From positions 1,178,001 through 1,242,000 of the forward strand of contig NZ_CP029684.2 of the NCBI RefSeq assembly GCF_004102045.2: DNA of 64,000 bases. Direction: 5' to 3'. Shown in pieces: positions 52,097-61,759 of the stretch (its first letter is position 1; the number at the start of each line of letters is the position of its first letter). The position numbers and the translations under genes were made by a program. The notes below the pieces were generated by a model. The model searched no databases and was not told the origin of the DNA. It saw only the letters and a list, made by a program, of their open reading frames with translations. This DNA is from Oenococcus sicerae (GTDB lineage Bacteria; Bacillota; Bacilli; Lactobacillales; Lactobacillaceae).

Positions 52097-53197
52097 ATGG
52101 TCAAAGAATTTAATGTTGCAGTTTTAGGTGCTACTGGTGCTGTTGGTACAAGAATGCGTGAACAATTGGAACAGTCAACGATTCCTGTGAAGTCGCTGAA
52201 ATTACTGGCATCAAGCCGTTCAGCCGGGCAGACACGTATTTTTAAGGGCAAAGAATATACGATCGAAGAAGCTAGACCCGAATCTTTTGATGGCGTTGAT
52301 CTAGTTTTATCGTCAGCTGGCGGTTCTGTTTCCAAGCGTTTATTGCCTGAAGCTGTTAAACGTGGTGCGGTAGCTGTTGATAATACTTCGTATTTTCGCA
52401 TGGATAAACACGTGCCTTTAGTTGTGCCCGAGGTAAATCCTGAGGCTTTGCAAAATCATCAGGGTATTATCTCCAATCCGAACTGTTCAACGATCCAGAT
52501 GGTCGTTGCGTTGAAACCTATTTTTGATTTATTCGGTTTAAAGCAGGCAATCGTTTCAACTTATCAAGCTGCTTCTGGTGCTGGTCAATCAGCTTGGAAT
52601 GAATTAGATAGCGAAGCTGCCCAGCATGTGAATGGCCAAGAGATGACAGCCAAGATCCTACCGGTTAAAGCTGCTGCTAAACATTATCCACTGGCCTTTA
52701 ATTTGCTGCCGCAGATCGATGTTTTTGAAGATGATGCTTATACGCATGAAGAATGGAAAATGATCCATGAGACGAAAAAAATCTTCCTCAATGATATGAA
52801 TGCCAGCCAGCTCAAAGTAACGGCAACGACTGTACGTGTGCCGGTTCCGGTTGGTCATGGCGAGACGGTCTATTTTCAGGTTGATCAAGCCGATAAAGCT
52901 TCTGCGAAAGCCATTCAGACTGCCATTGCCGCTGGTGATGGTCTGGTCTTGCAAGATGATCCAGCTCAGCAGATTTATCCGCAGCCGATCAATGCAGTTG
53001 GCAAGCGCGAAACTTTCGTGGGTCGTATCAGGCCCGACGCAGAAAATAAGGGCAGTTATTGGATGTGGGTCGTTTCTGATAACCTATTGAAAGGTGCGGC
53101 TTGGAACGCTGTGCAGATTGCTGAAGAATTAGTCAAACGAGATCTAGTCCACGTCGCAGATCCTGAAAAATCATACGAATTGTTTAAGGAGAACTAA
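52097..53197 (+). CDS. asd: Aspartate-semialdehyde dehydrogenase
   Basis: 366 aa. GATGAVGTRM at the N-terminus, the catalytic Cys in SNPNCSTIQM (about 133) and RVPVPVGHGE are typical. Provides the aspartate semialdehyde that feeds dapA, and also threonine/methionine via homoserine. Two bases after dapB. Confidence 0.95.
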   Translation: MVKEFNVAVLGATGAVGTRMREQLEQSTIPVKSLKLLASSRSAGQTRIFKGKEYTIEEARPESFDGVDLVLSSAGGSVSKRLLPEAVKRGAVAVDNTSYFRMDKHVPLVVPEVNPEALQNHQGIISNPNCSTIQMVVALKPIFDLFGLKQAIVSTYQAASGAGQSAWNELDSEAAQHVNGQEMTAKILPVKAAAKHYPLAFNLLPQIDVFEDDAYTHEEWKMIHETKKIFLNDMNASQLKVTATTVRVPVPVGHGETVYFQVDQADKASAKAIQTAIAAGDGLVLQDDPAQQIYPQPINAVGKRETFVGRIRPDAENKGSYWMWVVSDNLLKGAAWNAVQIAEELVKRDLVHVADPEKSYELFKEN

Positions 53198-54369
53198 TGC
53201 CAAAATTAAAGGAAAGCTTGATTAATAGCGTTCGACCGGATATTAGAAATATTTCGGTTAATCGAATTCGTCAGTTCGATACAGAATTTCGTCAGATTGA
53301 CGGTCTGTTGCGGTTGACTTTGGGCGAGCCTGATTTCAATGCACCTGAGTTGGTCAAAAAGGCAATGATCGCTTCCATTGAAAATAACGATTCTCATTAT
53401 TCAACAGCTCGTGGTTCGATCGATTTTAGACAAGCGGTCGTTCATTTTTTAAAAAGGAATTACGACCTCGATTATGATCCTGAAAGCGAAATTTTAACAA
53501 CTGTTGGTTCGACGGAAGCTATTTTTGCGACGCTATCGACCATCTTAAAAGCGGGGGATGAACTTTTGGCGCCATCGCCAGCTTACCCGCTGTATGAGCA
53601 GCTGGCTCACGTTAATCACGCCAAAATGATTTATATTCCGACAAATGATACGGATTTTGTTCTGACAGCAAAAAGACTGCAGGAATCGATCGAAGCGCAT
53701 CCAAATGCTCGTGCGATCGTTTTGACTTATCCAAATAATCCGACGGGTGTAGAATATTCCGGCGAGCAGTTAAAAGCATTGGCTGATGTTTTGGCCAAGA
53801 CGGATCTGCTTGTGATTTCTGATGAGATTTATTCGACTTTGAATTATATTGGCAAACACGTGTCAATTGCTTCGTTTTTGCCAGAGCAGACAGTTGTTTT
53901 AAACGGCGTTTCAAAATCACACGCCATGACGGGCGACCGGATCGGTTTTGTTGCGGCACCCAAGGAACTGATCTCGCAAATTGTGAAGATCCATCAATTT
54001 GCGATTACAGCTGTTTCTAATCCGGCTATGGTCGGCGCGACGGTTGCTTTTAATGATGGCGATGCTGTGACAGAACAGATGCGGGCTGAATATCAAAAAC
54101 GCCGTGATTTTCTAATCCCAGAATTTAAAAAACTTGGTTTTGGCGTTGCTGCACCAGATGGTGCTTTTTACTTGTTTTTGAAGATTCCTGAAGGTCAAAA
54201 TCAAGATGATTCAGCTTTTGCGATCGAGTTAGCACACAAGGCTTTGGTTGGTTTAATTCCAGGATCCTGTTTTGGACCTGGCGGCGAAGGTTATCTGCGT
54301 TTAAGTTACGCGGCTTCTGATGCAAAATTGCGAGAAGCGCTTAAACGTTTAAAAAACTACCTGCTTTAA
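53197..54369 (+). CDS. patA: N-acetyl-LL-diaminopimelate aminotransferase
   Basis: Class I/II PLP aminotransferase, 390 aa. TLGEPDFNAPE, TYPNNPTGVEYS, ISDEIYSTL and the PLP Lys in GVSKSHAMTGDRIGF. Supplies the acetyl-DAP transamination, which completes the pathway in this operon. Overlaps asd by one base. Followed by a terminator. Confidence 0.88.
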   Translation: MPKLKESLINSVRPDIRNISVNRIRQFDTEFRQIDGLLRLTLGEPDFNAPELVKKAMIASIENNDSHYSTARGSIDFRQAVVHFLKRNYDLDYDPESEILTTVGSTEAIFATLSTILKAGDELLAPSPAYPLYEQLAHVNHAKMIYIPTNDTDFVLTAKRLQESIEAHPNARAIVLTYPNNPTGVEYSGEQLKALADVLAKTDLLVISDEIYSTLNYIGKHVSIASFLPEQTVVLNGVSKSHAMTGDRIGFVAAPKELISQIVKIHQFAITAVSNPAMVGATVAFNDGDAVTEQMRAEYQKRRDFLIPEFKKLGFGVAAPDGAFYLFLKIPEGQNQDDSAFAIELAHKALVGLIPGSCFGPGGEGYLRLSYAASDAKLREALKRLKNYLL

Positions 54370-54371
54370 AC

Positions 54372-54400
54372 GTAACGCCGAGAACTCGGTGTTTTTTATT
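54372..54400 (+). terminator. Terminator of the lysine operon
   Basis: ACGCCGAG/CTCGGTGT hairpin with T run directly after patA. Confidence 0.85.
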
Positions 54401-54506
54401 AATTCATAGCAACTATTAAAAGGAATTTTCTTGTCAGTTTTCTTGACTTATTAAACTTTATTTAATCTGGAAAATGCTAAACTGAAAAAGATTTTAAGGA
54501 GTGATC

Positions 54507-55751
54507 ATGGCAAAGAATTTTTTGGATCCTGAACTATCAAAAGCCGTTTTAGGCGAAGAAGGGCGGCAAAGTCACAATATTGAACTTGTCGCTTCTGAAA
54601 ATTTTGTTTCTAAAGCTGTTCGTCAAGCTCAAGGCAGCGTTTTGACGAATAAATATTCCGAAGGCTATCCTGGAAAACGTTATTATGGCGGCAATGAGTA
54701 TATTGATATTGCTGAAAATTTGGCTATCGAGCGGGCAAAGGAACTATTCGGTATTAGTTATGCCAACGTTCAACCACATTCTGGTTCCAGCGCTAATTTT
54801 GAGGCCTATATGGCTTTCCTGCATCCTGGTGATAAGATTCTCGGCATGAATTTGGATTCTGGCGGTCATTTGACTCACGGTGCCAGCGTGAGTTTTTCCG
54901 GCAAGATGTACGAATCTGATAATTACAAGGTCGATGCAGAGACTGAACTGCTTGATTATGATGCTATTTTAAAACAAGCCAAGGAATTTCAGCCAAAACT
55001 GATCATCGCTGGTGCTTCGGCCTATTCCCGCACGATTGATTTTCAAGCCTTTCGTGATATTGCTGACGAAGTGGGTGCCTATTTAATGGTCGATATTGCT
55101 CACATTGCTGGTTTGATTGCGGCTGGTCTGCATCCGACGCCGGTTGGTCTAGCTGATGTGATCACCACAACGACGCATAAGACGCTGCGCGGTCCTCGCG
55201 GCGGCATGATCTTGGCTGACGAAAAATACGCTAAACGCATCAATTCGGCTGTGTTCCCAGGATCTCAAGGTGGTCCCTTGGATCATGTTGTCGCTGCTAA
55301 AGCTGCTGCTTTCTATGAAGACTTGCAGCCTGAATTTAAAACTTATTCTGCTCAAATTATTAAAAATGCCAAGACAATGGCTGATGCTTTTGCCAAGGAA
55401 CCTGAGATTCGGGTAGTGTCTGGCGGCACTGATAACCATATGTTTACATTGGACCTGACGAAAACCGATTTAAACGGCAGACAGGCACAAGATTTATTGG
55501 ATTCAGTTTCAATTACATTGAATCGAGAAGCACTGCCTAATGAAAAACGTTCGCCATTTGTCACTTCTGGTGTTCGTATCGGCACACCAGCTATGACGAC
55601 GAAGGGTTTGAAAGAAGCTGAAATGCTGCAGATCGAACAATTGATCATGCGCGCGATCCGCCACCATGATGATCAGACAGAATTAGCAAAAGTCAAACAA
55701 GATGTTTATGATCTGATGGATCGCTTTTCTTTCGATTCAGATCCCTTTTAG
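54507..55751 (+). CDS. glyA: Serine hydroxymethyltransferase
   Basis: 414 aa PLP enzyme interconverting serine and glycine with [33 protein letters not shown] and the PLP lysine in [20 protein letters not shown] before ATG 54507 (the frame could begin at 54501). The next gene overlaps its stop. Confidence 0.96.
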   Translation: MAKNFLDPELSKAVLGEEGRQSHNIELVASENFVSKAVRQAQGSVLTNKYSEGYPGKRYYGGNEYIDIAENLAIERAKELFGISYANVQPHSGSSANFEAYMAFLHPGDKILGMNLDSGGHLTHGASVSFSGKMYESDNYKVDAETELLDYDAILKQAKEFQPKLIIAGASAYSRTIDFQAFRDIADEVGAYLMVDIAHIAGLIAAGLHPTPVGLADVITTTTHKTLRGPRGGMILADEKYAKRINSAVFPGSQGGPLDHVVAAKAAAFYEDLQPEFKTYSAQIIKNAKTMADAFAKEPEIRVVSGGTDNHMFTLDLTKTDLNGRQAQDLLDSVSITLNREALPNEKRSPFVTSGVRIGTPAMTTKGLKEAEMLQIEQLIMRAIRHHDDQTELAKVKQDVYDLMDRFSFDSDPF

Positions 55752-55753
55752 TG

Positions 55754-56302
55754 ATGCCTATGAATGATGAAAAACAACAATTACGAATACAGCAAAAAGA
55801 TCGCTTGACTAAACTGGATCCTAGCAAAAAAAAAGCTGAATCGTTGTCGCTTTACAAACAATTGTTTACCAGCGATCTCTGGCAGCAGGCACAGACCATA
55901 ACTGTGACACTTAATTTACCTATAGAACTTGATACTCAGCCGATTATCCAGCAGGCTTGGGAATTAGATAAAACGGTTTTGATTCCAAAAATCATTCAGA
56001 AAAAAATGATTTTTACTGAATTTGAGGAAACGACCAGACTCGTTGAAGGCAATATGCATATTCTTGAAGCCGTTACTTCTAATGAGTTTCCCAAAGAGCA
56101 AATTGATTTAATGATCGTGCCAGGATTGGCCTTTACAAAACCTGGTAAACGACTGGGATTTGGTGCTGGTTTCTATGATCGCTATTTGGCTGATTTTACA
56201 GGTCAGACGCTTTCTTTATCATTGAATGACCAATTACTAGAACAGTTGCCCAGCGATCGATTAGATGTCCGAATTAAACAGATTTTAACGCCCGAAGATT
56301 GA
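55754..56302 (+). CDS. 5-formyltetrahydrofolate cyclo-ligase
   Basis: About 182 aa. The C-terminal nucleotide/folate motif IVPGLAFTKPGKRLGFGAGFYDRYL is diagnostic. Recycles 5-formyl-THF. Start uncertain among GTG 55751, ATG 55754 and ATG 55760, all without a clear ribosome site; coupled to glyA. The 3' end overlaps the convergent YitT-type gene by 18 bases. Confidence 0.9.
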   Translation: MPMNDEKQQLRIQQKDRLTKLDPSKKKAESLSLYKQLFTSDLWQQAQTITVTLNLPIELDTQPIIQQAWELDKTVLIPKIIQKKMIFTEFEETTRLVEGNMHILEAVTSNEFPKEQIDLMIVPGLAFTKPGKRLGFGAGFYDRYLADFTGQTLSLSLNDQLLEQLPSDRLDVRIKQILTPED

Positions 56303-57166
56303 GCGTTTTTTTCTTAAGTAAGTGAAACCTTCGCCTAACTGTTCGGAAACGACCCTGATCGATACAAAAGCTTTCGGGTCGATCTCATTAATGATTTCCC
56401 TAACTTGCCGGACTTCGGATGGATCGACAACGACATAGACAGCACGACCCGGCTTTCTCTCATAGCCGCCTTCAATGTCAATATAAGTCGAACCTCTTTC
56501 GATGTCCTTCATGATTTTTTCGGCAATTTGAGTTGGAAATTTTGAAAAAATCATGAATTCTCGAGCTGAATAACCGCCATCTTGGATGAAATTGATCACA
56601 TTAGATGAAACAAAAGACATGATCAAGGTGTACATCATTTCGGCAAAATCCAAGTAGACTAATGACATGGCTAAGACGATCGCGTCAATGGCAAACAGAG
56701 ATTTTCCCATCGCGATACCAAATTTTTGTTCAATGATACGGGCGATAATATCCGATCCGCCAGTCGTTGAACCAAAGCGGAAAACCAGACCAAGACCAAG
56801 GCCGATCGAAAGGCCGGCTAAGAGGGCAGAAATGAGTTTGTCATGGCTGAGGTTGATCGTTAATGGTACTTGTTGAAAGAACCATAGCCAAAAAGATAAG
56901 ATGAGAATACAGTAGAAAGTTGTCAAAATCTGTCGTTTGCCCAACTTTAAATAACCGAGGATCAAAATAGGAATATTAAAAATAATATTTGTAATAGCTG
57001 GGTCAATTGAAAATAAAGCACGAAAAATAAGCGTAATACCAGTTACACCACCCTCGGCCAATTTGTTGGGGATATTGACGTAAATTAAGGCAAAAGCGTA
57101 AAAAGCACAGCCGATTGTATAAGCCAGAAAGTGTAGAGGCTTGATTTGCTTAAAGAAAGAAGTCAT
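56285..57166 (-). CDS. YitT family membrane protein
   Basis: 293 aa with about five to six membrane helices (DUF161) and a cytoplasmic C-terminal DUF2179 domain (GYERKPGRAVYVVVDPSEVRQVREIINEIDPKAFVSI). GSTTGGSDIIARI near 130 is the family core motif. Function unknown. Convergently overlaps the preceding gene. Confidence 0.88.
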   Translation of the reverse strand: MTSFFKQIKPLHFLAYTIGCAFYAFALIYVNIPNKLAEGGVTGITLIFRALFSIDPAITNIIFNIPILILGYLKLGKRQILTTFYCILILSFWLWFFQQVPLTINLSHDKLISALLAGLSIGLGLGLVFRFGSTTGGSDIIARIIEQKFGIAMGKSLFAIDAIVLAMSLVYLDFAEMMYTLIMSFVSSNVINFIQDGGYSAREFMIFSKFPTQIAEKIMKDIERGSTYIDIEGGYERKPGRAVYVVVDPSEVRQVREIINEIDPKAFVSIRVVSEQLGEGFTYLRKKRSIFGR

Positions 57167-57200
57167 GTTCCTAGTATAGGTTATCGCACTGAGTTATGAA

Positions 57201-57271
57201 GCGAACAGCGGGGATCGGACCCGTGACCTCCACCTTGGGAAGGTGGCGTTCTACCACTGAACTATGTTCGC
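57201..57271 (-). tRNA. tRNA-Gly (anticodon CCC)
   Basis: Acceptor GCGAACA/TGTTCGC, D stem GTTC/GAAC, anticodon stem CCACC/GGTGG with loop TTCCCAA reading CCC. The T arm is ACGGG-TCCGATC-CCCGC: position 55 is C instead of the near-universal T, and the first T-stem pair is A-C. GG at 18-19 of the D loop is kept. CCA not encoded. Confidence 0.9.
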
Positions 57272-57296
57272 AAAAAAACATCCGCAGACTATTATA

Positions 57297-58256
57297 TCAA
57301 ACGGCTACCGGTGCTTTAATTGGATCTTCATGAATGTAATTTTCAATTTTGATGTCTTTCATTGTGTAATCGAAAATTGAGTTGATATCCGGGTTTAGTT
57401 TCAAAACTGGCAATTGATGCATGGGCTTTGTCAGCTGTTCTTCAATCTGATCAATATGATTGTTATAAATGTGTGCATCACCGATCGTATGGATGAACTC
57501 GCCGACCTGCAAGCCTGTCTGTGCTGCAACCATAGATAGTAATAGCGAATAGCTGGCAATATTGAAAGGAACACCTAAAAAGAAATCACCTGATCGCTGG
57601 TATAATTGCAAACTGATTTTGCCTTCAGCGACATAAAACTGACTCATAACGTGGCAGGACGGCAGTGCGGCTAAGGGTGTCGTTTCTGGATCCCAAGCTG
57701 TCAAAATTAATCGGCGCGAGTCAGGATTTATTTTGATTTCACTGATCAAACGGCTGATTTGATCAACGCTGCCGTTATCGTGAGCATCCGGCCAGCGCCG
57801 CCAAAGTTTGCCATAAACATCACCAATGTTGCCAAATTTTTTACTAAAGCTATCATCACTTAAAATTCGATCAACAAACAGTTGTTTTTGCTGCTGATAT
57901 TGCTTGGCAAATTCGGGATCTGTTTGCGATCTATGACCAAAATCAGTCATATCTGGGCCTTGGTAATCAGTACTTTCGATCCATTTTTTAAAGGGCCATT
58001 CATCCCAAATGTGATTATGATGTTCTAATAGAAAACGAATATTATTGTCGCCGCGTAAAAACCATAGTAATTCGGATTTAATTAAGCCGAAGGGCACTTT
58101 TTTTGTTGTTAGCAAGGGAAAACCTTCGCTGAGATCAAAACGCATCTGAGCCCCGAAAACTGATCGGGTCCCAGTTTGTGTGCGATCCATTTTAGTTGTT
58201 CCTTTTTGTAAAATATAGCGGGCAAGATTTAAATATGCTGCTTCGTTTTCGCTCAT
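57297..58256 (-). CDS. thyA: Thymidylate synthase
   Basis: Converts dUMP to dTMP using methylene-THF, 319 aa, the longer LAB-type form with an insert around residues 85-140. The catalytic Cys is in LPSCHVMSQFYV, with QRSGDFFLGVPFNIASY and HIYNNHIDQ. Start ATG 58256. Confidence 0.95.
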   Translation of the reverse strand: MSENEAAYLNLARYILQKGTTKMDRTQTGTRSVFGAQMRFDLSEGFPLLTTKKVPFGLIKSELLWFLRGDNNIRFLLEHHNHIWDEWPFKKWIESTDYQGPDMTDFGHRSQTDPEFAKQYQQQKQLFVDRILSDDSFSKKFGNIGDVYGKLWRRWPDAHDNGSVDQISRLISEIKINPDSRRLILTAWDPETTPLAALPSCHVMSQFYVAEGKISLQLYQRSGDFFLGVPFNIASYSLLLSMVAAQTGLQVGEFIHTIGDAHIYNNHIDQIEEQLTKPMHQLPVLKLNPDINSIFDYTMKDIKIENYIHEDPIKAPVAV

Positions 58257-58341
58257 GGATTATATGTTAATAATTTTTGCCTTGGTTCGCAAGTTCGTTC
58301 GGTAAATAAACTATAAAGCCGATATATATTTATTTTCAAAT

Positions 58342-58368
58342 AAAAAAAGTCCGTCAATGACGAACTTT
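58342..58368 (-). terminator. Terminator of the purine permease gene
   Basis: On the minus strand GTTCGTC/GACGGAC (one G-T) hairpin followed by seven T residues. Confidence 0.75.
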
Positions 58369-58387
58369 AGTCTTTAAAATTGATTAA

Positions 58388-59683
58388 TTAAACTAAAATT
58401 AGGAACAGTACGAAAATGATTCCTAAGGCATACATGACCGGTGATACTTTCTTTCCTTGTCCGGTCATAATCATCAAAATCGGGTAGGTAACGAATCCTA
58501 ATGAAATACCATCTGAAATACTGTAGGTAAGTGGCATACCAATTGCGATCAGCAGTGCCGAAGCGGCAACTGGGAAATTTTTCCAATCAATATCAGCTAA
58601 GTTAGAAGCCATCAAAACACCGACCAGAATCAAGGCTGGTGCCGTGACTGCGTCAGTAACAACTGACAGCAAAGGACTGAATATCAATGAAAAGAGGAAT
58701 AAGATCCCTGTGAAAATTGATGTCAAGCCTGTTCGGCCACCAACAGCGATTCCGGCAGATGATTCAATGTAAGCTGAAGTTGGTGAGGTTCCCAGCACAG
58801 GTCCGACCAGCATGCCGACAGAATCAGCCATCAAAGCTTGTCCGACACGGGGAAGCTCGCCTTTTTCGTTTAGAAAGCCAGCATTCTTAGCTAGGCCAAC
58901 TAAAGTTCCGGCTGTATCGAAGAAGGTGACCAGCAGGAAAGTGAAAACAGCGATCCATAATTTAAAAGTATTGATGTCGCCCAAATGCAGCAATGCTCGG
59001 CCGAAGGTTGGCGCTAAAGAAGGCGCAGCTGAAACAACGGCTGTTGGCAAAGCGATCAAATGGGTCAAAAGACCAACGATCGTGGTACCGATCATTCCTA
59101 AAAAGATCGAGGCAGGAACGTGTCTTGCATACAGAATAAAGGTGAAAAGAACACCGAAAATCGTTAACAGAGTTGTTGGTGTTCCCAGGTTTCCCAAAGT
59201 GACCATCGTGTCTTTAGAAGAGGCAACGATGCCACCATTTTCAAAACCAATAAAAGCAATAAACAGACCAATTCCAGCTGCGATCGCAGCTTTTAGATCC
59301 TTGGGAATTGAGTTGATGACAATTTCACGAATTTTAAAAATTGTCAGAATGAAGAAGATGATTCCAGCGATAAAGACCGCAGCCAAAGCCGTTTGCCAGG
59401 GTACTTTCATGCCTAAAACGACTGAGTAGGCAAAGAAGGCATTAATGCCAAGGCCCGGGGCGATCGCAAAGGGGTACTTGGCAACCACTCCCATAAAAAT
59501 CGTTGCCACCGCAGTGACGACACCTGTTGCAACAAAGACAGCACCTTTATTCATACCAGTTACTCCCAAAACACTTGGGTTAACGAAAAGAATATAGGCC
59601 ATCGAAACGAAAGTAGTCAGTCCAGCAACGAATTCCCGACCAATCGTTGTTTTGTTTTCCTTTAACTTAAAATATTGATCCAT
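58388..59683 (-). CDS. NCS2/AzgA-type purine permease
   Basis: 431 aa, about twelve to fourteen hydrophobic segments. YILFVNPSVLG, the GLGINAFFAYSVVLG motif and FDTAGTLVGLAKNAG match adenine/guanine/hypoxanthine permeases of the AzgA (PbuG/PbuO) branch. Imports purine bases. AGGA before the ATG. Confidence 0.9.
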   Translation of the reverse strand: MDQYFKLKENKTTIGREFVAGLTTFVSMAYILFVNPSVLGVTGMNKGAVFVATGVVTAVATIFMGVVAKYPFAIAPGLGINAFFAYSVVLGMKVPWQTALAAVFIAGIIFFILTIFKIREIVINSIPKDLKAAIAAGIGLFIAFIGFENGGIVASSKDTMVTLGNLGTPTTLLTIFGVLFTFILYARHVPASIFLGMIGTTIVGLLTHLIALPTAVVSAAPSLAPTFGRALLHLGDINTFKLWIAVFTFLLVTFFDTAGTLVGLAKNAGFLNEKGELPRVGQALMADSVGMLVGPVLGTSPTSAYIESSAGIAVGGRTGLTSIFTGILFLFSLIFSPLLSVVTDAVTAPALILVGVLMASNLADIDWKNFPVAASALLIAIGMPLTYSISDGISLGFVTYPILMIMTGQGKKVSPVMYALGIIFVLFLILV

Positions 59684-59798
59684 TTTTCCTCCACGAAGAG
59701 ATTATTAACCATGAAAACACGAACATTTAAATTATTTTTTTCACAAATATGAGTTGATATCAGTTTTTAAATTTGACAGAGATTGCTAAGATTAAAGT

Positions 59799-60413
59799 AT
59801 GAATTTCGTGACCTCAGATACACATTTTTTCGATGCCGGCTTAATTGGTCATCCACATTTTGCACCGGCACGGCAAGATTTTTTACAAGTTAACGATATG
59901 AACGAAGCTATCATCGAGGCTTGGAACAAGGTGGTCATGCCGGTTGATACTGTCTATCACTGCGGGGATGTTGGTGTCTTCTATAAGAATGGCAGCAAAG
60001 AAGATATGCTGGCTATTTTAAATCGTCTTCAGGGCAATATCATTTTTGTCAAGGGCAATCACGATAGCCATGATTTTTTTAAGTATTTGGATGCGAATAA
60101 TTATAAAACCGCCAGTGGCCAGCCTAAATTCAGTTTTCATGACGTAGGTGCTTATTTTAAGTTTGATCACCGCCAGTATTTTCTGACGCATTATCCGATG
60201 ATCTTCGGCATCACGACCAACAGCATTAATTTGCATGGCCATATTCATCACAGCTCTGTTGATATCAAGGAAAACATTAATGTTGGTATTGATTCTAGTG
60301 ATTTTGATTATTTTTCAAAGGAGCAATGTCCTGCGTTTGGCACACCTCTTTCGATGAAACAAGTTGAATTTTTGGTTCAGGCCAAAGCGGATGATTTTGC
60401 AAAAAGGCGATAA
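59799..60413 (+). CDS. Metallophosphoesterase
   Basis: 204 aa calcineurin-like phosphoesterase. Metal motifs in order: SDTHFF (5-10), GDVG (about 57), GNHDSH (about 86), THYP (about 130) and GHIHH (about 146). Substrate unknown. A TTGACA (59775) lies so close to the ATG that the transcript would have almost no leader. Three bases before the next gene. Confidence 0.88.
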   Translation: MNFVTSDTHFFDAGLIGHPHFAPARQDFLQVNDMNEAIIEAWNKVVMPVDTVYHCGDVGVFYKNGSKEDMLAILNRLQGNIIFVKGNHDSHDFFKYLDANNYKTASGQPKFSFHDVGAYFKFDHRQYFLTHYPMIFGITTNSINLHGHIHHSSVDIKENINVGIDSSDFDYFSKEQCPAFGTPLSMKQVEFLVQAKADDFAKRR

Positions 60414-60415
60414 CG

Positions 60416-61759
60416 ATGGCACATGAATTTGTGACAATTCTACACACCAATGACATTCACAGCCATGTTGAACATTGGCCGCGAATCGCTAATTGGATCA
60501 AGACGCGCCGCGCAATCCTGCAGGCAGCTGGTCATTTTGTTTTGACTTTTGATATTGGTGATTTTATCGATCGCTATGATGCCAACACGCAGGCTACTTG
60601 GGGCAAAGCCAACACGCAGCTGCTAAATGATTGTGGTTATGATGGTGTCACGATCGGTAATAATGAAGGACTGGGTTTGCCGCATGATCGCATGGAAGAT
60701 ATTTATTCTCAGCGTCATTTTGCCGTTTTGCTAGCAAATATTTTTGAAAACGACCACCAATTACCTAAATGGGCTGAAGAATTCCGTATTTTTGTCACAC
60801 CGAAAGGTACAAGAATATCAGCTTTTGGTCTAACGGCTGCCTACGAATCAACCTATCCGCTGGCTGATTGGCTGCCTGTTCAACCACTGCCGACCTTGGC
60901 CAAATTATCTGATCGTGTTGTGGCTCAATCGGATGTTCGAATCTTGTTATCTCATCTCGGTCTGCCGACTGATCAAGCCTTAGCCAAACAATTTAAAAAA
61001 ATTTCTGTCATTTTAGGTGCGCACACCCATCACTTGCTGCCTCACGGTCAACAAGTTGAGCAAACGTTTTTGGCGGCCGCCGGGAAATACGGTGAAAACG
61101 TTGGTGAAGTGACGCTGGAAATCAATGAAAATCACGAAATCGTCTCTACAAAAGCAAAAACGACCCCTTTCGATGATTTACTGCCTGTAAAATCAGCCTC
61201 AGCGTTCTTGGAAAACTGGCGTGAGTCTGGACGCACGATCTTAGCAAATCAGATCGTTGCCAATTTGCCGGTATCACGGAGTCCGCTTGAGCAGGTCGAT
61301 GACTGTGCTGATGCTTTGATGACTAATTTTCATACGAAAATAGCTATGATTTCGACCGGCATGTTTTTAGACGACCTGCCGGTTGGCGAACTGAATAATT
61401 TTCAGCTTTTAACCGATTTGCCGCACACGATCAATCCGATGAAAATCGATATTACTGGCAGTGACTTATTAAAGTTGCTGGCCGAAATTCATTTGCAGCA
61501 TGACCATCTTTTGAATCTGCATATCAACGGTTCCGGCTTTCGTGGTGACAAATTTGGCGAAATGAAGTTCTTCGGACTTGAAAACAGCAGTATTGATCCT
61601 GATGAACATTATGAAATTGCCAGTCTTGATCACTACTATTTTCTGCCTTGGTTTCACTCTTTGCAGGCGGCTGAGGTATCATTTGATTTTAAGGGGATTT
61701 TGCGGGAATTAATGGCTCGCTATTATCATGTAAAATATCGTCGTGAGGTACTTGATTGA
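60416..61759 (+). CDS. 5'-nucleotidase/2',3'-cyclic phosphodiesterase family protein
   Basis: 447 aa, bifunctional metallophosphatase (YunD/UshA-like). HTNDIHSH (9-16), GDFIDR, TIGNNEG, LLSHLG and GAHTHH supply the metal site; the C-terminal nucleotidase domain starts near 300. No signal peptide, so cytoplasmic. Starts two bases after the metallophosphoesterase and is overlapped by priA. Confidence 0.88.
   Translation: MAHEFVTILHTNDIHSHVEHWPRIANWIKTRRAILQAAGHFVLTFDIGDFIDRYDANTQATWGKANTQLLNDCGYDGVTIGNNEGLGLPHDRMEDIYSQRHFAVLLANIFENDHQLPKWAEEFRIFVTPKGTRISAFGLTAAYESTYPLADWLPVQPLPTLAKLSDRVVAQSDVRILLSHLGLPTDQALAKQFKKISVILGAHTHHLLPHGQQVEQTFLAAAGKYGENVGEVTLEINENHEIVSTKAKTTPFDDLLPVKSASAFLENWRESGRTILANQIVANLPVSRSPLEQVDDCADALMTNFHTKIAMISTGMFLDDLPVGELNNFQLLTDLPHTINPMKIDITGSDLLKLLAEIHLQHDHLLNLHINGSGFRGDKFGEMKFFGLENSSIDPDEHYEIASLDHYYFLPWFHSLQAAEVSFDFKGILRELMARYYHVKYRREVLD

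Noticed and set aside
57201-57271. Staphylococcal-type non-proteinogenic tRNA-Gly
   Set aside because: The D-loop GG is retained and the T-loop differs by one base only; kept as a finding about C55 but not called specialised.
58812-59429. 205-aa plus-strand open frame
   Set aside because: Antisense shadow of the purine permease, Lys/Pro/Val-rich, no ribosome site.
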